Source of the DNA: Luteimonas sp. S4-F44
GTDB taxonomy: Bacteria > Pseudomonadota > Gammaproteobacteria > Xanthomonadales > Xanthomonadaceae
Length of the DNA: 64,000 nt
NCBI RefSeq assembly: GCF_022637415.1
Contig: NZ_CP093340.1
Coordinates: 1,426,001-1,490,000, forward strand
Reading direction: 5' to 3'
In this document: in pieces, positions 53,645-62,965 of the stretch
Layout: the number at the start of each line of letters is the position of its first letter
How positions within the stretch are numbered: the first letter of the stretch is position 1
Notes under the pieces: generated by a model
Database searches by the model: none
Told to the model about the DNA's origin: nothing
The model's input: only the letters and a program-made list of their open reading frames with translations
Program-made: the position numbers and the translations under genes

Positions 53645-54448
53645 ATGCACAACCTCCGCGTTTCCATCGTCCAGGGCGCCACGATCTGGCACGACCCGGA
53701 GGCCAATCGCGATTACTACGGCGGCCTGATCGCGCCGTTGCGCGGCCTCAGCGATCTGGTGGTGCTGCCCGAGACGTTCACCAGCGGCTTCAGCAACGAC
53801 GCGATCGAACGCGCCGAGGACATGGACGGGCCCACCGTGACCTGGATTCGCGCGCAGGCGGCCGCGCTCGATGCGGCGGTGACCGGCAGCGTGCAACTGC
53901 GCGACGGCGACGGCGTCTACAACCGCATGCTCTGGGCCACGCCCGATGGCGCGCTGCAGTGGTACGACAAGCGGCACCTGTTCCGCTACGCCGGTGAGCA
54001 CAAGCGTTACGCGCCGGGGCGGGCGCGGCTGACGGTCGAACTCAAGGGGTGGCGGATCAATCCGCAGGTCTGCTACGACCTGCGCTTTCCGGTGTTCTGC
54101 CGCAATCGCTTCGATGTCGAACGTCCGGGGCAGCTGGATTTCGACCTGCAGCTGTTCGTCGCCAACTGGCCGGCGGCGCGCGCTTACGCGTGGAAGACCC
54201 TGCTGCGCGCACGCGCGATCGAGAACCTGTGTTACGTGGTCGGCGTCAACCGCGTCGGTCGCGACGGCAACGGCCTCGACTACGTCGGCGACAGCGCCGT
54301 GCTCGATTTCCTCGGAACGCCGCTGAGCGAATGCACCGACGCCGAGGTCGTCTCGACCACGACGCTGCTGGCTTCGGAACTGGCGGGGCACCGCGAACGG
54401 TTCCCGGCGATGCTCGACGCCGACCGTTTCAAAATCCTCGACGCCTAG
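53645..54448 (+). CDS. Nitrilase-superfamily omega-amidase (YafV-like)
   Basis: A 267-residue carbon-nitrogen hydrolase. The catalytic triad is E43 (LPETFTSG), K109 (WYDKRHLF) and C143 (QVCYDLRFP). Length and the RAIENLCYVVGVNRVG stretch fit omega-amidase/YafV, which hydrolyses alpha-ketoglutaramate to alpha-ketoglutarate and ammonia in metabolite repair. It is followed by a block of interspersed palindromes. Confidence 0.9.
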   Translation: MHNLRVSIVQGATIWHDPEANRDYYGGLIAPLRGLSDLVVLPETFTSGFSNDAIERAEDMDGPTVTWIRAQAAALDAAVTGSVQLRDGDGVYNRMLWATPDGALQWYDKRHLFRYAGEHKRYAPGRARLTVELKGWRINPQVCYDLRFPVFCRNRFDVERPGQLDFDLQLFVANWPAARAYAWKTLLRARAIENLCYVVGVNRVGRDGNGLDYVGDSAVLDFLGTPLSECTDAEVVSTTTLLASELAGHRERFPAMLDADRFKILDA

Positions 54449-54469
54449 CGCGAACGCCCGATGCTCTTC

Positions 54470-54605
54470 GCCTCCCCCGTGTGCGGGGGAGGCCGGCGCG
54501 CAACGCGCGTCGGGTGGGGGCATGGGCTTTCCCGGGAAAGCGCCCCCACCCAACCCTCCACCCGTCAAGGGCGCAATGCCCCGCCAGGGGGGAGGGCAAG
54601 CACGG
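54470..54605. repeat. Interspersed palindromes (REP/BIME-like), third locus
   Basis: Two units again: CCTCCCCCGTGTGCGGGGGAGG ... GTCGGGTGGGGGC, then GCGCCCCCACCCAACCC with an opposing unit up to GGGGGGAGGG. It belongs to the same family as 8430-8582 and 21125-21167. Together with up to 54748 it fills the gap between the amidase and rluB; no gene is seen. Confidence 0.75.
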
Positions 54606-54748
54606 CCTCAGGCGGGTTGGTTGCGGGCGAAAACGATGGCGCTGTCAGCGCGACACCAGCTGGCTGTGTCGGCTCGTTCGAGGTGCGAAGTCCGGACACG
54701 ACACGGGGCCCGAAGGCCCCGTGTTTGACGCACTCCTGGCAACTGTCC

Positions 54749-56341
54749 TCAGCGACCGCCACCGCGCGGACCGCGGTTGCCGCCGCCGGGCGGACGACCG
54801 CCGGGGCCACGGCCGCCCGGTCCACCCGGTCCGCGATTGCCTCCACCCGGACCTCGGGCGCCTGCCCCCTTCGGGCCGCGGTTGCCGCCAGGACGTGGTC
54901 CGCGCGGGCCGGCGTTGGGGTTGAAGCTGCCGGGGTTGGCGTGGTCGGACGGGAACGTCGGGGCGCTGTCGGGATGGCCATACGGGGCGCGCGGACGGCC
55001 TGCGCCGGCGCCGGCCGGCTTCGAGGACCAGGGGCCCTGGCCGCCGCCGCGCGGACCTTGTCCGCCCGGACCGCCGGGGCCGCGCTTCTTCGCTCCGGCG
55101 CCGCCGTAGGGCTTCTTGGGGCCGCGGCCGTCGGCGTTGCGATGGCCGCTGGGGCCGGTCTCCACGCCATCGGGCACGTACCAGGTGCGGAAGGCGGCCG
55201 GGTTGCCCTCGGGCAGCGCGCGCGCGCCCTTGTCGGCCCGCTGCTTGAACGGCTTGTGCGACTGCTTGGCGGCGGCGTCGCCGCTCACCGTCAGGCCGCC
55301 GTGCGGCTTGCGCGGACCGCCGCGGCCGCGACCGCGGTCCTCGCGCACGTGGTCGAAGCGGCGCAGCTCGCGCCCTTCGTCGGCGCCGCTGTTGTGCCCG
55401 TTGACATAGGCCTTGCCGGCGCCGCCCTTGCCCAGGTGCACGGTCGACTTGGCGGCCTTGCGCTGGCCGATCACCGGCTGCAGCGTCAGTGCCGGCGGTG
55501 GGCCTTCCTCGAGTTTGAGCTCCTTGCGCAGTGCCTCGACCTGTGCATCGGGCAGTTCCTGCGACTGGCCGCGCAGCAGCGGCTGCGGCAGCACCACCTG
55601 GCCGTAGCGCACGCGCTTGAGCCGGCTGACCTGGCAGCCCTGCGATTCCCACAGCCGGCGGACTTCGCGGTTGCGGCCTTCCTTGAGCAGCACCTGGAAC
55701 CAGTCGTGCGATTCGGTGCCGCCGATGCGCTCGATCTCGTCGAACTTCGCCGGCCCGTCCTCGAGCGCGACGCCGCGCCGCAGCCGGTCGACGATCTTTT
55801 CCGAGACCGTGTCTTCGCCCTCGGGGGCGCGCACGCGGCACACGTACTCGCGTTCGACCTCGTAGGACGGGTGCATCATCGCGTTGGCGAGTTCGCCGTC
55901 GGTGGTGAGCAGCAGCAGGCCGGTGGTGTTGATGTCCAGGCGGCCGATTGCGATCCAGCGCGCGCCTTTGAGCGCAGGCAGGGCGTCGAAGATCGTCGGC
56001 CGGCCTTCGGGGTCTTCACGCGTGGTGACTTCGCCCTCGGGCTTGTTATAGATCAGCACGCGCGCCGGCTCGGTCAGCGCACTGGCGACGAAGACCTTGC
56101 CGTCGAGCTCGATGCGGTCGCCGCCTTTGATCGACATGCCGGTCTGCGCGACCTCGCCGTTGACCTTGACCAGGCCGTCGGCGATGCGCTGCTCGAGCGC
56201 GCGGCGCGAGCCCAGCCCGGCCTGCGCGAGCACCTTGTGCAGGCGTTCTTCCAGGCGCGGCGCGGCTTCGGCGGCAGGCGTTTCGCCGCGCTTGAGCGAC
56301 AGGGTGCGTGCGGGTTTTTCGGTGTTGCGTTGCTGCGTCAT
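54749..56341 (-). CDS. rluB: 23S rRNA pseudouridine synthase RluB, with long disordered C-terminal tail
   Basis: A 530-residue protein. An S4 domain (RLHKVLAQAGLGSRRALEQR, about 28-90) is followed by the RsuA/RluB catalytic domain with the active-site Asp in GRLDINTTGLLLLT and the LKEGRNREVRRLWES motif. It modifies uridine 2605-type positions in 23S rRNA. E. coli RluB is about 290 residues; here about 230 more residues of Gly/Pro/Arg-rich, low-complexity sequence follow. The tail may bind RNA. The start overlaps the scpB stop by 4 bases. Confidence 0.9.
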   Translation of the reverse strand: MTQQRNTEKPARTLSLKRGETPAAEAAPRLEERLHKVLAQAGLGSRRALEQRIADGLVKVNGEVAQTGMSIKGGDRIELDGKVFVASALTEPARVLIYNKPEGEVTTREDPEGRPTIFDALPALKGARWIAIGRLDINTTGLLLLTTDGELANAMMHPSYEVEREYVCRVRAPEGEDTVSEKIVDRLRRGVALEDGPAKFDEIERIGGTESHDWFQVLLKEGRNREVRRLWESQGCQVSRLKRVRYGQVVLPQPLLRGQSQELPDAQVEALRKELKLEEGPPPALTLQPVIGQRKAAKSTVHLGKGGAGKAYVNGHNSGADEGRELRRFDHVREDRGRGRGGPRKPHGGLTVSGDAAAKQSHKPFKQRADKGARALPEGNPAAFRTWYVPDGVETGPSGHRNADGRGPKKPYGGAGAKKRGPGGPGGQGPRGGGQGPWSSKPAGAGAGRPRAPYGHPDSAPTFPSDHANPGSFNPNAGPRGPRPGGNRGPKGAGARGPGGGNRGPGGPGGRGPGGRPPGGGNRGPRGGGR

Positions 56342-57180
56342 GTGGGGCTCCGGTCGCTGTCGCCGTCGGCGGCGAGGGCGGGGTCTTCGTCGTGAATCGG
56401 GGAAGGTTCGGGGTCGGACGGTGCGTCCGGGGAAAGGTCTTGCGGTGTGGCCTGCGAGGAGGCCGGGGCCTCGTCCGATGGGCCGGGTGTGGCGTCCGAT
56501 GCCTCGGACGGTGGGATGCCGTCGGCGTCGGCGTCGGCGTCTGCATCAGCGGTTGGATCGACATCGTCGTGTCCGGCGATGCCACCGATATCGCGCGTGC
56601 CTTCGTCGCTGCCGCCCTCGGCGCCGGCCAGGCGCAGTTGCGGGTCGAGCTCGGCGAAATCCTTGAGCTCGGACAGCGGCGGCAGCTCGTCGAGCCGCTT
56701 GAGGCCGAAGTAATCGAGGAATGCCTTGGTGGTGCCCAGCAGTTCCGGGCGGCCGGGCATGTCGCGGTGGCCGACGACGCGGATCCACTCGCGCTCTTCG
56801 AGTGCCTTGATGATGTTGCTGTTGGTCGCCACACCGCGGACCTGCTCGATCTCGCCGCGGGTGATTGGCTGGCGGTAGGCGATCAGCGCCAGTGTCTCGA
56901 GCGTGGCGCGGGTGTACTTGGTCTGCCGCTCGCTCCACAGCCGCGCCACCCAGCCGTGGACGTCGCTCTTGACCTGGTAGCGCCAGCCCGAGGCCAGCTC
57001 CACCAACTCGACGCCGCGTTCGGCGCAGCCCGCCTGCAGTTCGTTCAAGGCCTGCTTCAGGCGGTCGTCGGGCGGGGCCTCGTCGAGCGTGAACAGCGCA
57101 CCGAGCTGGGCGACGGTCAGCGGCTGCGTGGAGGCGAGCAGGGCGGCCTCGACGATGCGGTTGATCAGGGGCTGGTCCAT
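56338..57180 (-). CDS. scpB: Segregation and condensation protein ScpB, with acidic tail
   Basis: A 280-residue protein. Two winged-helix domains (RIVEAALLASTQPLTVAQLG and LIAYRQPITRGEIEQVRGV, FLDYFGLKRLDELPPL) fit ScpB, a partner of SMC and ScpA in chromosome segregation. After about residue 190 comes an acidic Asp/Ala-rich tail (DPTADADADADADG), not present in short ScpB proteins. The gene is 32 bases after scpA in the same operon and overlaps rluB. Confidence 0.92.
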   Translation of the reverse strand: MDQPLINRIVEAALLASTQPLTVAQLGALFTLDEAPPDDRLKQALNELQAGCAERGVELVELASGWRYQVKSDVHGWVARLWSERQTKYTRATLETLALIAYRQPITRGEIEQVRGVATNSNIIKALEEREWIRVVGHRDMPGRPELLGTTKAFLDYFGLKRLDELPPLSELKDFAELDPQLRLAGAEGGSDEGTRDIGGIAGHDDVDPTADADADADADGIPPSEASDATPGPSDEAPASSQATPQDLSPDAPSDPEPSPIHDEDPALAADGDSDRSPT

Positions 57181-57212
57181 CGGGATGGTCGGAAGATTCG
57201 AAAAAGAAGGGG

Positions 57213-58112
57213 TCAGGACTGCGGCGCGTCGGGGACGTCGTCGTCGAACTCGCTGGAAAAACGCGTCGGCGGTGCCTCGCCGTCGGCGCTGGCCAGCGAC
57301 TTGATGTAGATCGGCGCCAGCGGCGCTTCCTGCACGATGTCGAGCAGGCGTTCCTTGGTGAGCTCGAGGATCGACAGGAACGTCACCACGACGCCCAGCC
57401 GGCCTTCTTCGGGCTCGAACAGCGATTCGAAGCGGTGGAACGCGCCGCCGGCCAGCCGGGTCAGCACCTCGCCCATGCGCTGGCGCACGCTCAGCGCCTC
57501 GCGCCGGATCGCATGCCCAGTGAACAGCTCGGCGCGCTTGAGCACGTCGTGCAGGGCCAGCAGCATTTCGCGCAGTTCCACCTGCGGCGGCTCGCGATTG
57601 ACCGGGCGCTCGGGCAGCGCGACCTGCGCCGGCGTGGTGTCGCGGTCCTGTCGGGGCAGGCGGTCAATGTCCTCGGCCGCCTGCTTGAAGCGTTCGTACT
57701 CCTGTAGCCGGCGCACCAGTTCGGCGCGCGGGTCGCCCTCGTCGCCTTCCTCGATCGCCGGCCGCGGCAACAGCATCCGCGATTTGATCTCCGCCAGGAT
57801 CGCGGCCATGACCAGGTACTCGGCGGCCAGCTCGAAGCGCAGTTCCTGCATCACGCCGATGTAGTCGACGTATTGCTGGGTGATCTCGGCCACCGGGATG
57901 TCGAGGATGTCGAGATTCTGGCGGCGGATCAGGTACAGCAGCAGGTCGAGCGGGCCTTCGAAGGCCTCCAGGATCACTTCGAGTGCGTCCGGCGGGATGT
58001 ACAGGTCCTGCGGGATCTGCAGCACCGGCTGGCCGTGCACGAGCGCCAGCGGCATTTCCTGCTGCTGGGGCGAGGGGCCTGCGGCCGCGGGCGCGGTCTC
58101 GGGCTGGCTCAT
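57213..58112 (-). CDS. scpA: Segregation and condensation protein ScpA
   Basis: A 299-residue kleisin. The N-terminal EAFEGPLDLLLYLIRRQNLD and MAAILAEIKSRMLLPRP are the ScpA signatures; a C-terminal helix (LEAGR.. region LGVVVTFLSILELTKERLL) contacts SMC. Starts at the ATG at 58112. First gene of the scpA-scpB-rluB set. Confidence 0.93.
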   Translation of the reverse strand: MSQPETAPAAAGPSPQQQEMPLALVHGQPVLQIPQDLYIPPDALEVILEAFEGPLDLLLYLIRRQNLDILDIPVAEITQQYVDYIGVMQELRFELAAEYLVMAAILAEIKSRMLLPRPAIEEGDEGDPRAELVRRLQEYERFKQAAEDIDRLPRQDRDTTPAQVALPERPVNREPPQVELREMLLALHDVLKRAELFTGHAIRREALSVRQRMGEVLTRLAGGAFHRFESLFEPEEGRLGVVVTFLSILELTKERLLDIVQEAPLAPIYIKSLASADGEAPPTRFSSEFDDDVPDAPQS

Positions 58113-58596
58113 TCGGGGCGCGGCCGCATCGGGTCGCTCGGAAGTGGGATCACTGGCGAGGCATCATTGGCAGGGCGTGGCGACAGGACGGCGGCCACTG
58201 CGGCGCGGGTCCGATCGGGTGCGCGGCATCTGCCGGCGCGATAAGGACTACGGTACTGCGAGGACGTCTTCGGACCGCACGCCAAGCGCGAAGCGCGTCT
58301 GCAGGCGACAGGCGCGGAGATCGGAAGGCGTCGGACCCGGACCGGAGCGACGACCGCGGGCGGGCTGGCGTCTGGAGTGACGCGCCGCCGCGGCGGAACG
58401 GGGCCGAGGTTGCTGGGCCACAGGGTACGCGCAGCGCCCCAGCCATGTCCAGCGTCGCGATATCTGATGGGGCGGGCACTGACCGCGACCCTTCGATGTG
58501 GAGGTCAAAGCATCGCGCGAACGGGGGAGAGCCGTCACGTCCTCATGCGTCCGCCGCTTGCTTGCATCTGTTGCGTTGCAGCATTACACGGGTGGA
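58113..58596. other. Intergenic region between scpA and lacI-type gene
   Basis: About 480 bases with no coding region I can support. It should hold the promoters for both directions. Only the LacI-type operator at 58597 stands out. Confidence 0.5.
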
Positions 58597-58610
58597 TGAA
58601 AACGCTTACA
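58597..58610. promoter_or_regulatory. LacI-family operator upstream of the regulator gene
   Basis: TGAAAACGCTTACA fits the LacI/GalR-type palindrome TGWAARCGYTTWCA at every position. It is 32 bases before the regulator start, suggesting autoregulation. A similar site is at 62933. Confidence 0.75.
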
Positions 58611-58641
58611 TTCCGCGGCAATCGCGCATAGCGGAGTGGGG

Positions 58642-59649
58642 ATGAGCGTCACCATCAAGGACGTCGCGAAGGCCGCCAACGTGTCGGTGGCCACAGTGTC
58701 GCGCGCCCTCAACGGCCATCAGAATGTGGCCGATGCGGTGCGTCGGCGGGTGGCCGAGGCGGCGGCTCAATTGCGTTACAGCCCGCACCACGCGGCGCGG
58801 AGCCTCAGCAGCCGGCGCACGCAGACCGTCGGCGTCGTGCTGCCCGATCTGCACGGCGAGTTCTTCTCCGAGCTGATGCGCGGCGTCGACCAGGTCGCGC
58901 GCACGCGGGGGCTCCACCTGCTGGTCTCGAGCTATCACGGCAATCCGGAAGCGCAGGGTGCGGCGCTGCGGGCGATGCGCGGCCGTGTCGATGGGCTGCT
59001 GCTGATGTCGCCTTATGTCCACGACACGGATTTCCTGGAGCGCAATGTCGACATCAGCCTGCCGCTGGTGCTGATGAACGCGGCAGGTGAGGGGGCCTAC
59101 CGCTCGATCGGCATCGACAACTACGGTGGCGCACGCGAGATGGTCCGCCACCTGGCAGACGTGGGGCACCGCCGCATCGCCTTCATCACCGGGCCCGACG
59201 ACAACGACGATGCGCGCGAGCGGCTGCGCGGCTATCGCGACGGTCTGGCTGCGGCCGGCCTCGGCCACGATCCCTGGGAACTGAAGGGCCAGTTCGACGA
59301 GGATTCCGGCCACCGGGCCGGCGAGGCCTTGCTGGCGATGGCGGAGCGCCCCGATGCCGTGTTCGCGTCCAACGACATGATGGCGATCGGCTGCCTGTAT
59401 GCGCTGGGACGGGGCGGGGTCCGCACACCGGACGAGGTGGCAATTGTTGGCTTCGACGATATCCCGCTTGCACGCTACGTTCACCCTGCGCTAACGACGA
59501 TGCGCGTCGACATCGCTGAGCTCGGCGCGCGCGCGCTCAAGGCGCTCGTCGCCCTGGAAGCACATGTCGAGGGCGCGCCGTCCGGCGACGACGCGCTGCT
59601 GCGCCCCGTGCTGGTGGTCCGCGATTCGTGCGGCAGCCGGTCGCCGTAA
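58642..59649 (+). CDS. LacI-family transcriptional regulator
   Basis: A 335-residue regulator. The helix-turn-helix and hinge are in VTIKDVAKAANVSVATVSRA and NGHQNVADAVRRRV (residues 2-50), then a periplasmic-binding-protein-like sugar domain. The ATG at 58642 has GGAGTGGG before it. Followed by a TonB receptor and a glucanase lipoprotein, so it probably senses a sugar released from that polymer. Confidence 0.92.
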   Translation: MSVTIKDVAKAANVSVATVSRALNGHQNVADAVRRRVAEAAAQLRYSPHHAARSLSSRRTQTVGVVLPDLHGEFFSELMRGVDQVARTRGLHLLVSSYHGNPEAQGAALRAMRGRVDGLLLMSPYVHDTDFLERNVDISLPLVLMNAAGEGAYRSIGIDNYGGAREMVRHLADVGHRRIAFITGPDDNDDARERLRGYRDGLAAAGLGHDPWELKGQFDEDSGHRAGEALLAMAERPDAVFASNDMMAIGCLYALGRGGVRTPDEVAIVGFDDIPLARYVHPALTTMRVDIAELGARALKALVALEAHVEGAPSGDDALLRPVLVVRDSCGSRSP

Positions 59650-59840
59650 TGCCCGCCGCGCCGTGCAAGGCACCTTGGGAGGGGCGCCGATGACGATTCG
59701 TATGTCTCCACAAGACCTGCCCGGCCATTTTCTGTCCGGGTGACGGCCTTGCGCGCCCCGCACGTGACCAGCGCCCGGCCGCCGCCCGACCTTGTCGTCC
59801 TCGCTGTCCGAATCCACGATCCTTCTCTAGAGAATCCCAG

Positions 59841-62800
59841 ATGAAACCCCTTCGCCAACGCTCGCGTCTGATCTCGCGTTCCCTCCTCAGCATCGCATTG
59901 ACAGGCTGCCTGTCGATGGCCGCGCCGGCCGTGCTGGCGCAGTCCACGGCGGCGACCATCCGCGGCCAGGTGACCGTCGATTCGGCGCCGGCAGGCGACG
60001 CGCGCGTGACCGCGATCAACACCGCGACCGGCCTGACCCGCAGCGTCGCGGTCGGCGCCAACGGCAGCTACAACCTCGCCGGCTTGCCGCCGGGCACCTA
60101 TCGGCTGCAGGTCGAGGCGAACGGGCAGAGCAGCTCACAGAACGTGACCGTCGCCGTCGGCCAGACTGCGACGCTGAACCTGGGCGTGGGCGGCGTGGCC
60201 GAGACGGCGACTGCGGGTGAGGCGACCAATCTGGATGCGGTCCGCGTGACTGCGCCTGTCAGCGTGGAGACCAAGACATCCGAGGTTGCGACCTATGTGA
60301 GCCAGCGTCAGATCCAAGCGCTGCCGCAAGCCTCGCGCAACTTCCTTGCATTCGCCGATACCGTGCCTGGCATGGTGTTCGAGACGCGCAGCAACAACAC
60401 CTCTCAGCTGCGCAGCGGCGCGCAGAGTGCGAACGGCGTGAATGTCTTCATCGACGGCGTCGGTCAGAAGGGCTACACGCTCGCAGGCGGCATCAGTGGG
60501 CAGACGCAGAGCCAGGGCAATCCCTTCCCGCAGTCGGCGATCGGCGAGTACAAGGTCATCACGTCCAACTACAAGGCCGAGTACGACCAGATCAGCAGCG
60601 CGGCGGTGACCGCAGTCACCAAGTCGGGTACCAACGAGTTTCACGGCGACTTCTTCTGGGATCAGACCGGCACGCCGAGCTGGCGCGCCTCGACTCCGGT
60701 CGAGCAGAAGCAGGGGCGCAAGAACGATTCGGGCGAAACGCAGTATGGTGCCACATTCGGTGGTCCGATCATCAGCGACCGTCTGTTCTTCTTTGTGGCG
60801 TATGAAGCCAAGGAGTTCCAGCGCCCGCGCACCGTTCGTCCCGATTCCAACCTCAATCCGGCGGACTTGACGCCCGAATTGGCCAGCTATCTGACCACCG
60901 CGAGCGTTCCGTTCGACGAAGACCTGTGGTTCGGCAAATTGACCTGGCAGGCGGGCGATGCACATTTGGTCGAGCTCACGGCCAAGCTCCGCGAGGAATC
61001 CGAACTGACCGGCATCGGCAACGGACCCAACACGCCGGAATACGGCAAGACCAACAACAACGACAGCAGACGCTACGACCTGCGTTACCAGTTCAGCGGC
61101 ACCAACTGGCTCAACGATGCGCACATCACCTACGAGGACGACACCTATAACCCGCGTGCGATCAGTATCGCCAACGGACAGTCGATTCTGGGCTGGACGC
61201 AAGGGCCGGATCCGACGCGACGCGGTGTGTTCCTCAACCTCGGTGGCGGTTCCGACTTCCAGAATAAGGGCCAGAAGGGCTGGGGCTTCCAGAACGACCT
61301 GACCTTTACGGGTTGGGAGGGGCACACGATCAAGATGGGCTTCAAGTACAAGGACGTCGAGCTCAATGCCTTCGAGCAACAGCCGTACAACCCGCTGTTC
61401 CGCTACGACTACTACGCCAATCTGGCCAACGGAAACACCCAGTTCGCCGACATGATCCCGTACGAGGTGCAGTTCGCGCCCGATTACGCGGGCAGCCGCA
61501 ATATCACCTCGAGCAACAAACAGTACGGCATCTATATCCAGGACGATTGGGAGGTCACCGATCGGCTGATGCTCAACCTCGGCTTGCGTTATGACTATGA
61601 AACCTCGTCGAGCTTCGAGGATTACGTGACCCCGCAGGGCGTCGTGGATGCGCTGCGTGGTTGGTCGAACATTAATCAGCCGGGCGTCGACTACGACTAC
61701 AACGATTACATCAGCACCGGTCGCAATCGCAAGCCGTTCAAGAATGCGTGGCAGCCGCGCCTCGGCTTTTCTTATGACTTGACGGGTGAGCAGCGCCACG
61801 TGATTTTCGGTGGTGCCGGTCGTGCCTACGATCGCAATGTGTTCGATTATCTGGCGCTCGAGCAGTCCAAGGGCGCGTTCCCCAGCTTTACCTACCAGTT
61901 CAATACGCCCAATCATCCCTGTACGGTCGGTACCAATAACTGTCTCGCATTCGACCCGGCACTTTACAATCGCGATAATCTCTACGCGCTGATTGCCGGG
62001 CCGACCCGCGCCGGTGCCGAGGTCGACCTGGTGCGTAACGACCTGAAGGTGCCGTACTCCGATCAGGTGAGCCTGGGTATCCGCAATGTATTTGAGATGG
62101 GCGGAAACGATTGGAACACGTCCGCAGCGGTCGCCTACATCGAGAGCCACGACGGCATCCTGTTCACGCTGGGTAACCGTCGTGCCGATGGCTCTTACCA
62201 TGCGCCGGGCGCCACGTTCGGTGGTGCGCCGTTCGATTCCGAGTTCCAGTTGCCCGGCTACGGCAGCGTCATCCTGGGCAGCAACGGTGTGGAAACCCGT
62301 CTCTCACAGTTGCTGCTGTCGCTCGAGAAGCCGTTCCGGGCCGATTCGCCGTGGGGCATTACGATGGCCTACACCTACAGCGACGCGAAGGAAAACCGTG
62401 GGAATGCGGCCAATTCCGACGAGCATTACTCGTTCGACTATCCCAATCTGGATGACGTCGCATTCGTGCGGTCTGTGGGCATCTCCAAGCATCGGCTAGT
62501 GACCACCGGTATCGCTGAGTACTGGGGCGTCCAGTTCTCCGCGAAGCTGACGCTGGCGACGCCGCCCGGCAAGGAAGGACTCAACTGCTTCACCCCGACC
62601 GGGTGTGCAAACGGTTACTTCGAGACCTACTACTTCAGCCCATCGCGGGTGCGGCAGCTCGATCTGGCTGTGCAGAAGGAATGGGATACCGGAACCGACC
62701 TGCGGCTGCGCATCCGCGGCGACGTGCTCAACGTCACCAACGACCACAGCTTCACCAACTATGTGACCGATCGCGGCGACCAGAACGGCCCCAATCCGAA

Positions 62801-62879
62801 CTTCGGTCAGCGCTCCAACGACGAGATCCTCGGCAACCTGCCACGGACGTTCAAGCTGTCCTTCGGTATCAGCTGGTAA
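59841..62879 (+). CDS. TonB-dependent receptor with N-terminal carboxypeptidase-like domain (Oar-type)
   Basis: A 1012-residue outer-membrane receptor. A signal peptide (up to AVLAQS near residue 34) is followed by a carboxypeptidase-regulatory-like beta domain (about 35-115, TIRGQVTVDSAPAGDARVTA), a plug (RQIQALPQASRNFLAFADTV; GVNVFIDGV), and a barrel ending in TFKLSFGISW. It follows the LacI regulator and precedes the glucanase gene, fitting a glucan-oligosaccharide importer. Two paired cysteine motifs in the extracellular loops are seen (HPCTVGTNNC, NCFTPTGC). Confidence 0.92.
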   Translation: MKPLRQRSRLISRSLLSIALTGCLSMAAPAVLAQSTAATIRGQVTVDSAPAGDARVTAINTATGLTRSVAVGANGSYNLAGLPPGTYRLQVEANGQSSSQNVTVAVGQTATLNLGVGGVAETATAGEATNLDAVRVTAPVSVETKTSEVATYVSQRQIQALPQASRNFLAFADTVPGMVFETRSNNTSQLRSGAQSANGVNVFIDGVGQKGYTLAGGISGQTQSQGNPFPQSAIGEYKVITSNYKAEYDQISSAAVTAVTKSGTNEFHGDFFWDQTGTPSWRASTPVEQKQGRKNDSGETQYGATFGGPIISDRLFFFVAYEAKEFQRPRTVRPDSNLNPADLTPELASYLTTASVPFDEDLWFGKLTWQAGDAHLVELTAKLREESELTGIGNGPNTPEYGKTNNNDSRRYDLRYQFSGTNWLNDAHITYEDDTYNPRAISIANGQSILGWTQGPDPTRRGVFLNLGGGSDFQNKGQKGWGFQNDLTFTGWEGHTIKMGFKYKDVELNAFEQQPYNPLFRYDYYANLANGNTQFADMIPYEVQFAPDYAGSRNITSSNKQYGIYIQDDWEVTDRLMLNLGLRYDYETSSSFEDYVTPQGVVDALRGWSNINQPGVDYDYNDYISTGRNRKPFKNAWQPRLGFSYDLTGEQRHVIFGGAGRAYDRNVFDYLALEQSKGAFPSFTYQFNTPNHPCTVGTNNCLAFDPALYNRDNLYALIAGPTRAGAEVDLVRNDLKVPYSDQVSLGIRNVFEMGGNDWNTSAAVAYIESHDGILFTLGNRRADGSYHAPGATFGGAPFDSEFQLPGYGSVILGSNGVETRLSQLLLSLEKPFRADSPWGITMAYTYSDAKENRGNAANSDEHYSFDYPNLDDVAFVRSVGISKHRLVTTGIAEYWGVQFSAKLTLATPPGKEGLNCFTPTGCANGYFETYYFSPSRVRQLDLAVQKEWDTGTDLRLRIRGDVLNVTNDHSFTNYVTDRGDQNGPNPNFGQRSNDEILGNLPRTFKLSFGISW

Positions 62880-62889
62880 GTCACCCCCG

Positions 62890-62922
62890 CTGCCGGTCCC
62901 CCTCGGGAGACCGGCAGTTTTA
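62890..62922 (+). terminator. Terminator after the TonB receptor
   Basis: CTGCCGGTC pairs with GACCGGCAG around a GC-rich loop, followed by TTTTA. It sits just before the operator of the next gene, so the glucanase has its own promoter. Confidence 0.8.
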
Positions 62923-62932
62923 TACTCCACCC

Positions 62933-62946
62933 TGAAAACGATTTCA
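62933..62946. promoter_or_regulatory. LacI-family operator upstream of the glucanase gene
   Basis: TGAAAACGATTTCA, matching the operator pattern at 13 of 14 positions. It lies 20 bases before the start of the glucanase gene, a position where a bound repressor would block transcription. Confidence 0.65.
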
Positions 62947-62965
62947 CCGCGAGGTTTCCTTCACG

